Assembly (NCBI GenBank): GCA_041746105.1 | Contig: JBGTHP010000026.1 | Span: 62,001 to 126,000, forward strand | Source: JBFHRE01 sp041746105 | GTDB lineage: Bacteria; Actinomycetota; Acidimicrobiia; Spongiisociales; ZC4RG35 | DNA length: 64,000 nucleotides | Reading direction: 5' to 3' | Part shown: positions 60,653-64,000 of the stretch, piece by piece | Layout: each line of letters starts with the position of its first letter | Position numbering within the stretch: the stretch's first letter is position 1 | Translations under genes and position numbers: made by a program | The notes under the pieces: generated by a model | What the model saw: the letters and a program-made list of their open reading frames with translations, nothing else | The model's database searches: none | What the model was told of the DNA's origin: nothing

Positions 60653-61404
60653 TGGGCGACAAACCCCCCATCGACCGCCAACACCTGGCCAGTGACCATC
60701 GCTGCCGCGTCTGAAGCCAGGAATAGGACCGCGCCGACCACGTCGTCGGGGGTTCCGAGACGCCCCATGGGGGTCCTCGACAAGAAGAATTGTTTGAGCT
60801 GGGGCTCCGTCTCCCATTGCCGTTGGACTAGCTCCGTTCCGATGTGGCCTGGCGCCACCGAGTTGACCCTCACCCCGTGCGGGGCCCATTCGACCGCGAG
60901 CGTCCTTGTGAGTTGCGCGACGGCGCCTTTGCTCGCCTGATAACCAACACTGCCAGGGAAGGCGACGATGCCCCCGATCGAGGCGATCGTGACGATTGAT
61001 CCGCCTCCCGGTTGGGAGATCATCCTCCGGCCCACCTCGCGGCATACCCGGAATGTGCCCGTGAGATTGACGTCCAGCACTTGGTCCCACAGTTCGTCGG
61101 GGTAGTCGACCGCGGGTGATCGACCTCCGATACCTGCGCAGGTAACGAGAACGTCGATCGGCCCGGCGACGGACGTGGCCGCGCCCACGAGCTCTTGGAC
61201 GGAGCCGGCATCGGTGACATCAGTTGTCACCGCAGTCGCTCGGTCGATCCGCGACGCCACAACCGAGTTGGCCTCGGTGCGGGCGTCCGCGCACACGACG
61301 TAGGCCCCTGCCTCACCCAGCCCGATTGCGACCGCCTCGCCGATGCCACCAGCAGCACCCGTGACGATCGCGACCCGGCCGTCAAGCGAGAATCGTGAGC
61401 TCAT
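60649..61404 (-). CDS. SDR-family oxidoreductase
   Basis: 251 residues. TGAAGGIGEAVA cofactor loop, CAGIGG (N-A-G variant), IASIGG catalytic Ser region and Y-x-x-x-K in GYQASKGA, ending TGQVLAVDGG. Lies between the lipoyl-domain and E1-alpha genes with four-base overlaps on both sides, so its product probably forms the 2-oxo acid (or acetoin-like ketone) used by the E1 pair. Confidence 0.92.
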   Translation of the reverse strand: MSSRFSLDGRVAIVTGAAGGIGEAVAIGLGEAGAYVVCADARTEANSVVASRIDRATAVTTDVTDAGSVQELVGAATSVAGPIDVLVTCAGIGGRSPAVDYPDELWDQVLDVNLTGTFRVCREVGRRMISQPGGGSIVTIASIGGIVAFPGSVGYQASKGAVAQLTRTLAVEWAPHGVRVNSVAPGHIGTELVQRQWETEPQLKQFFLSRTPMGRLGTPDDVVGAVLFLASDAAAMVTGQVLAVDGGFVAQ

Positions 61405-61649
61405 ATCGGGCGAATCTCTGCCAGCAGCGTTCCAACGGGGACCTCCTCGTCGCTTGCCTCTACCAGGATTGTGATCCGACCCGACGCCGGAGCAACCAGC
61501 TCGGTTTCGACCTTGTCGGTTTCGATGACGACCACCTGGTCACCCGCTGCGACGGTGGTCCCATCCGAAACCAACCACTCGACGACGATGACGTCCTGAA
61601 TCAGTCCCAACTGCGGGACGGCAAGAGGGACCGAATCAGATGTGGCCAT
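61401..61649 (-). CDS. Free-standing lipoyl/biotinyl attachment domain
   Basis: 82 residues, one complete biotin/lipoyl domain. The modification lysine K46 stands in VIETDKVETELVAPASG, the lipoyl consensus (E-T-D-K-V/A). No E2 catalytic or subunit-binding domain follows. In the E1 context it likely serves as a mobile acyl carrier, resembling glycine-cleavage H protein in independence. ATG 61649 overlaps the RraA gene by 14 bases. Confidence 0.9.
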   Translation of the reverse strand: MATSDSVPLAVPQLGLIQDVIVVEWLVSDGTTVAAGDQVVVIETDKVETELVAPASGRITILVEASDEEVPVGTLLAEIRPI

Positions 61650-62301
61650 GCCGTTCCAGGGATTCGAGTGGCGTCCCACCGGATTGCATCTCTCGCCGCA
61701 CAAGGGCTTCTGACCCGACGACTTCCTCTGCGGTGATGAGGACCCTTTCGGCCTCGGCGGAGGGAATGATGAGGATCCCGTCGAACTCCGCGAAGACGAT
61801 GTCTCCTGGCTCGATGGTGACATCTCCGATGGTGACAGGCACTTGGGAGGAGATCATCTCCCATCGTCCGATCGCGTTGAGCGGGGAGAGGTCACGGTAG
61901 AAGACCTGGAAGCCGATCTCCCGAAGCCCTTCGATGTCTCGCAGGTTCCCGTCGAGGATCACGCCGGCACAACCCCGGGCCTGTGCGGAATTGCCGGTCA
62001 GTTCGCCGAAGTGTCCCACGTGGCTCCCGCGGTTGACCGAGACCAAAACCGAATCGGCGGGCAACAGCTCGAAGACCCGGAGGTAGGACGAGATCCGGCC
62101 AATGCCTTCGTCCCAGGGCACATGAGGCTCGATCGCTTGGCCCTGCACCGTGTAGGCGGTGCCGACGATCCGCTTTTCTGGGAAAAGCGGACGGAGCGAA
62201 CTTGGGAGGACCTGTTCTCGCAGCCCCAGCGAATAGAGCGCATCACAGACCGCCGGCATGTAGAGGCGGCGGTAGCGAGTGCACAACTCCGATGTGATCA
62301 T
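61636..62301 (-). CDS. RraA-like / HMG aldolase-family protein
   Basis: 221 residues. RraA/demethylmenaquinone methyltransferase-like fold: MPAVCDALYSLG at the start, RIVGTAYTVQG, GNSAQARGCAGVILDGNLRDIEGLREIGFQVFYRDLSP (Arg-Asp of the aldolase site) and GDVTIEPGDIVFAEFDGILIIPSAEAERVL. Members of this family are class II pyruvate aldolases (4-hydroxy-4-methyl-2-oxoglutarate aldolase) or RNase E regulators; the catabolic setting favours aldolase/decarboxylase. ATG 62301. Confidence 0.9.
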   Translation of the reverse strand: MITSELCTRYRRLYMPAVCDALYSLGLREQVLPSSLRPLFPEKRIVGTAYTVQGQAIEPHVPWDEGIGRISSYLRVFELLPADSVLVSVNRGSHVGHFGELTGNSAQARGCAGVILDGNLRDIEGLREIGFQVFYRDLSPLNAIGRWEMISSQVPVTIGDVTIEPGDIVFAEFDGILIIPSAEAERVLITAEEVVGSEALVRREMQSGGTPLESLERHGHI

Positions 62302-62303
62302 GG

Positions 62304-63542
62304 TCAATCTTGTTCCTCGAGATAGTGGATGGCCACTGCCGCGTAGATCAGGGCGGCCTTGTGGGCTCCTGTTGAGTCCATCCATTCATTGGGACTATGT
62401 GCGCGGGGAAGCATTCCAGGACCGAAGGCGGCAACACAAGGAATTCCCGCAGTCAATTGGAAGTGGGGGGCATCGGTCGCGCCTGGGAATGCGTCGAGCC
62501 GAGGGGTGATCCCGAGCACCTGGGCGGATACGGCCAACAACGCGTCGACGATCGGTTCATCCGACTTGATCTCGGTGGCGGGAACCATCAGCTCCCAAAC
62601 GAGCTCGGCATCGAGGTCGGGCTCGTCGGCCATCGCGTCCGCCAGAAAGCGGAGGACGTCGGCGCGAACCGACTCATCGGTCATGCCGGGGAGAGTACGA
62701 AGATCGCAGGCGAACTCCGCCCTACCGGGATACACGCCGTAGAACACACCCGCCTCTGCCATCACGCCGACGTTGACGGTTGGGCCCGTCGGACAGAGGG
62801 GATGCTCGTCGTAGGTCAAGTAAGACTTCAGCTCGCGGTCCATCCGATCGATGAGGCGGGCCATTTGGACAGTGGCATTGACGCCCCGTATCCGATCTGA
62901 GATCGACGAGTGCATCTGTGTGCCGGTCACCCTCACCTTGAAGAGGGCAGCTCCGCGCGATACAAGGTGAATCGCCTGCCACTCGTCGGTAATGCCGCTT
63001 GGTTCGCCGATGATCGCGACGTCAGCGGACAGGTGACCACCTTCGGCCAACCACTTTGAGCCGACCACCGAGCCGGCCTCCTCGTCAGCAGTGAACACCA
63101 GAACGAGCTCACCGTTGAACACGGCGTGACTGGCGAGCGCTCCGCCTGCATAAACCATCCCGGCGACCGCTGCCTTCATGTCGCCGCAGCCGAGCCCAGT
63201 GAGCCGGCCGTCCGACACGACTGGTTCCCAAGGGTCGGTGGCCCAGGCATCGAGATCTCCCGCGGGCTTCGTGTCAAGGTGGCCAGAGAGCATCAGCGTT
63301 CGCCCAGGACCCGTGCCCGGCACCCTGGCGATGAGATTTGGACGCGTCTCGTCGACTCCGAGACGCGAGATGTCTGTGATACCGAGACTCTGGAGCCGGG
63401 CCGTGACCAAGTCCGCCATCGCTCGCTCGTCGCCCGGCGGGTTCGGCGACGGTGTGCGGATGAGGTCACAGGCGAATTCCAGGATCTCCCGGGCCTGGTC
63501 TTCGAGGTGGAAGAGGACGGCGTCGATCGCGGAATCAGTCAT
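62304..63542 (-). CDS. M20-family deacylase/peptidase (ArgE/DapE type)
   Basis: 412 residues. Zinc-ligand motifs MLSGHLDTKPAG (H-x-D), TGLGCGDMKAAVAG, FTADEEAGSVVGS (catalytic Glu pair) and the C-terminal FGPGMLPRAHSPNEWMD with its last His. Cleaves N-acyl or peptide bonds of small amino compounds. ATG 63542 overlaps the aminotransferase stop by four bases; RraA starts two bases after its stop. Confidence 0.93.
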   Translation of the reverse strand: MTDSAIDAVLFHLEDQAREILEFACDLIRTPSPNPPGDERAMADLVTARLQSLGITDISRLGVDETRPNLIARVPGTGPGRTLMLSGHLDTKPAGDLDAWATDPWEPVVSDGRLTGLGCGDMKAAVAGMVYAGGALASHAVFNGELVLVFTADEEAGSVVGSKWLAEGGHLSADVAIIGEPSGITDEWQAIHLVSRGAALFKVRVTGTQMHSSISDRIRGVNATVQMARLIDRMDRELKSYLTYDEHPLCPTGPTVNVGVMAEAGVFYGVYPGRAEFACDLRTLPGMTDESVRADVLRFLADAMADEPDLDAELVWELMVPATEIKSDEPIVDALLAVSAQVLGITPRLDAFPGATDAPHFQLTAGIPCVAAFGPGMLPRAHSPNEWMDSTGAHKAALIYAAVAIHYLEEQD

Positions 63543-64000
63543 ACGGACACGGTCTTGCCGAGCCGGACAGCTTCGCCGATGCGGTGGACGCCTTCGGTGA
63601 TGGCGTCGTCCGGCGCAGCCAGCGAGATACGGACCCATCCCTGACCGGCAGGCCCGAACACAGTTCCGGGCGCGACACTCACACCGTGTTCCTGCAACAG
63701 GTACATGGCGAAGTCGAGGCTCGGCATACCGGCGGCGGAGGTGTTCACCATCATGTAGAGCGCGCCGCTGGGCTCCACCACCTCGAGCCCTGCGATCGAA
63801 GCTGCTTCGATCGCCAAGGTACGTCTGCGCCGATACGACTCCAACATCTGATGGATCGGTTCCCTCGGGCCGGTCAGAGCCGCCTCCGCGGCCTTTTGGG
63901 AGATGGTGCTGGGACAGGAGACCTGTGGTTCCTGCAATGTGCGAAGGAGCTGGGCGAGGCCGGCGGCCGCGACCACGTAACCGACGCGCCAGCCGGTCAT
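63539..64000 (-). CDS. Class I/II aminotransferase, C-terminal part (5' end off window)
   Basis: 153 residues of the C-terminal half; the gene begins beyond the right edge. TGWRVGYVVA is the segment that follows the PLP lysine in class I enzymes (the lysine itself would be just outside). The small domain continues with GALYMMVNTS, GVSVAPGTVFGPAGQGWVRISLA, including the Arg that binds the substrate carboxylate. Amino-group transfer to a 2-oxo acid; specificity unknown. First known gene of the leftward operon ending at 58659. Confidence 0.9.
   Translation of the reverse strand: MTGWRVGYVVAAAGLAQLLRTLQEPQVSCPSTISQKAAEAALTGPREPIHQMLESYRRRRTLAIEAASIAGLEVVEPSGALYMMVNTSAAGMPSLDFAMYLLQEHGVSVAPGTVFGPAGQGWVRISLAAPDDAITEGVHRIGEAVRLGKTVSV

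Noticed and set aside
1..64000. tRNA, rRNA, CRISPR arrays, insertion sequences, prophage or integrase genes
   Set aside because: Intergenic stretches were read for cloverleaf T-arms, regular spaced repeats, transposase motifs and terminal inverted repeats; nothing convincing was found.

Overview
The window is 64 kb of G+C-rich bacterial chromosome, densely packed, with many start/stop overlaps of the ATGA, GTGA and TGATG type. A WhiB regulator, an Eis-type acetyltransferase, DUF3159 and DUF427 proteins, F420/FMN-type LLM oxidoreductase, LacI/GntR regulators and an RskA-like anti-sigma factor point to an actinobacterium. The moderate codon bias and lack of Streptomyces or Mycobacterium gene orders would suit an Acidimicrobiia-like lineage, but that is inference. 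I see no rRNA, tRNA, CRISPR array, insertion sequence or prophage.

Left part (1-23 kb) is mostly housekeeping: the end of an acyl-CoA dehydrogenase, a TPR-like protein, an Eis acetyltransferase, a stand-alone Nfu N-domain, a complete glycolate oxidase operon glcDEF running into a membrane protein and a THUMP-like methyltransferase, a ceramidase-fold membrane protein, TfoX-N, YgjV-like and cupredoxin proteins, argS, a soluble sensor kinase with a single-domain response regulator, purD-purA and corA. Hidden here at 10522-11052 (minus strand) is the most unusual gene of this part: a peroxiredoxin-like (PRXL2/AhpC-TSA_2) protein whose first redox cysteine codon is TGA. A hairpin with a GGUCA loop lies 14 bases downstream of that TGA, the layout of a bacterial selenocysteine insertion element.

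The 23-31 kb region looks like a light-response module. A CarH/LitR-type protein (helix-turn-helix plus B12-binding domains, with the W-H, E-H and E-x-H residues of the adenosylcobalamin photoreceptor) sits divergently from an SDR-whiB operon. The promoter between them lies inside a perfect 11-bp inverted repeat. A shorter palindrome with the same CTAAA/TTTAG core lies in front of an ECF sigma gene that heads an operon of sigma, anti-sigma, acyltransferase, class I photolyase and a winged-helix AlkZ-like protein.

From 31 to 35 kb come DUF427, an alpha/beta hydrolase, an odd amidotransferase-like/CysS-C-terminal fusion, DUF3159 and a FabH-like synthase.

From 35.5 kb to the right edge there is one large catabolic island: GntR and LacI regulators; a gamma-glutamyl ligase / gamma-glutamyl hydrolase / cysteine-hydrolase cassette; a DUF993 aldolase-like protein; a GMC dehydrogenase with its small subunit; an amidase; an N-acyl-D-amino-acid deacylase; two SDRs; a Gfo/Idh dehydrogenase; a complete branched-chain-type ABC transporter; RidA next to a zinc/PLP D-amino-acid deaminase; a cupin; and an E1-alpha/E1-beta/free lipoyl-domain set with RraA, an M20 deacylase and an aminotransferase. 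Together these could import, deacylate, glutamylate, oxidise and deaminate an N-acylated or amine-bearing compound with D-configured or sugar-like parts. The substrate cannot be told from sequence alone.
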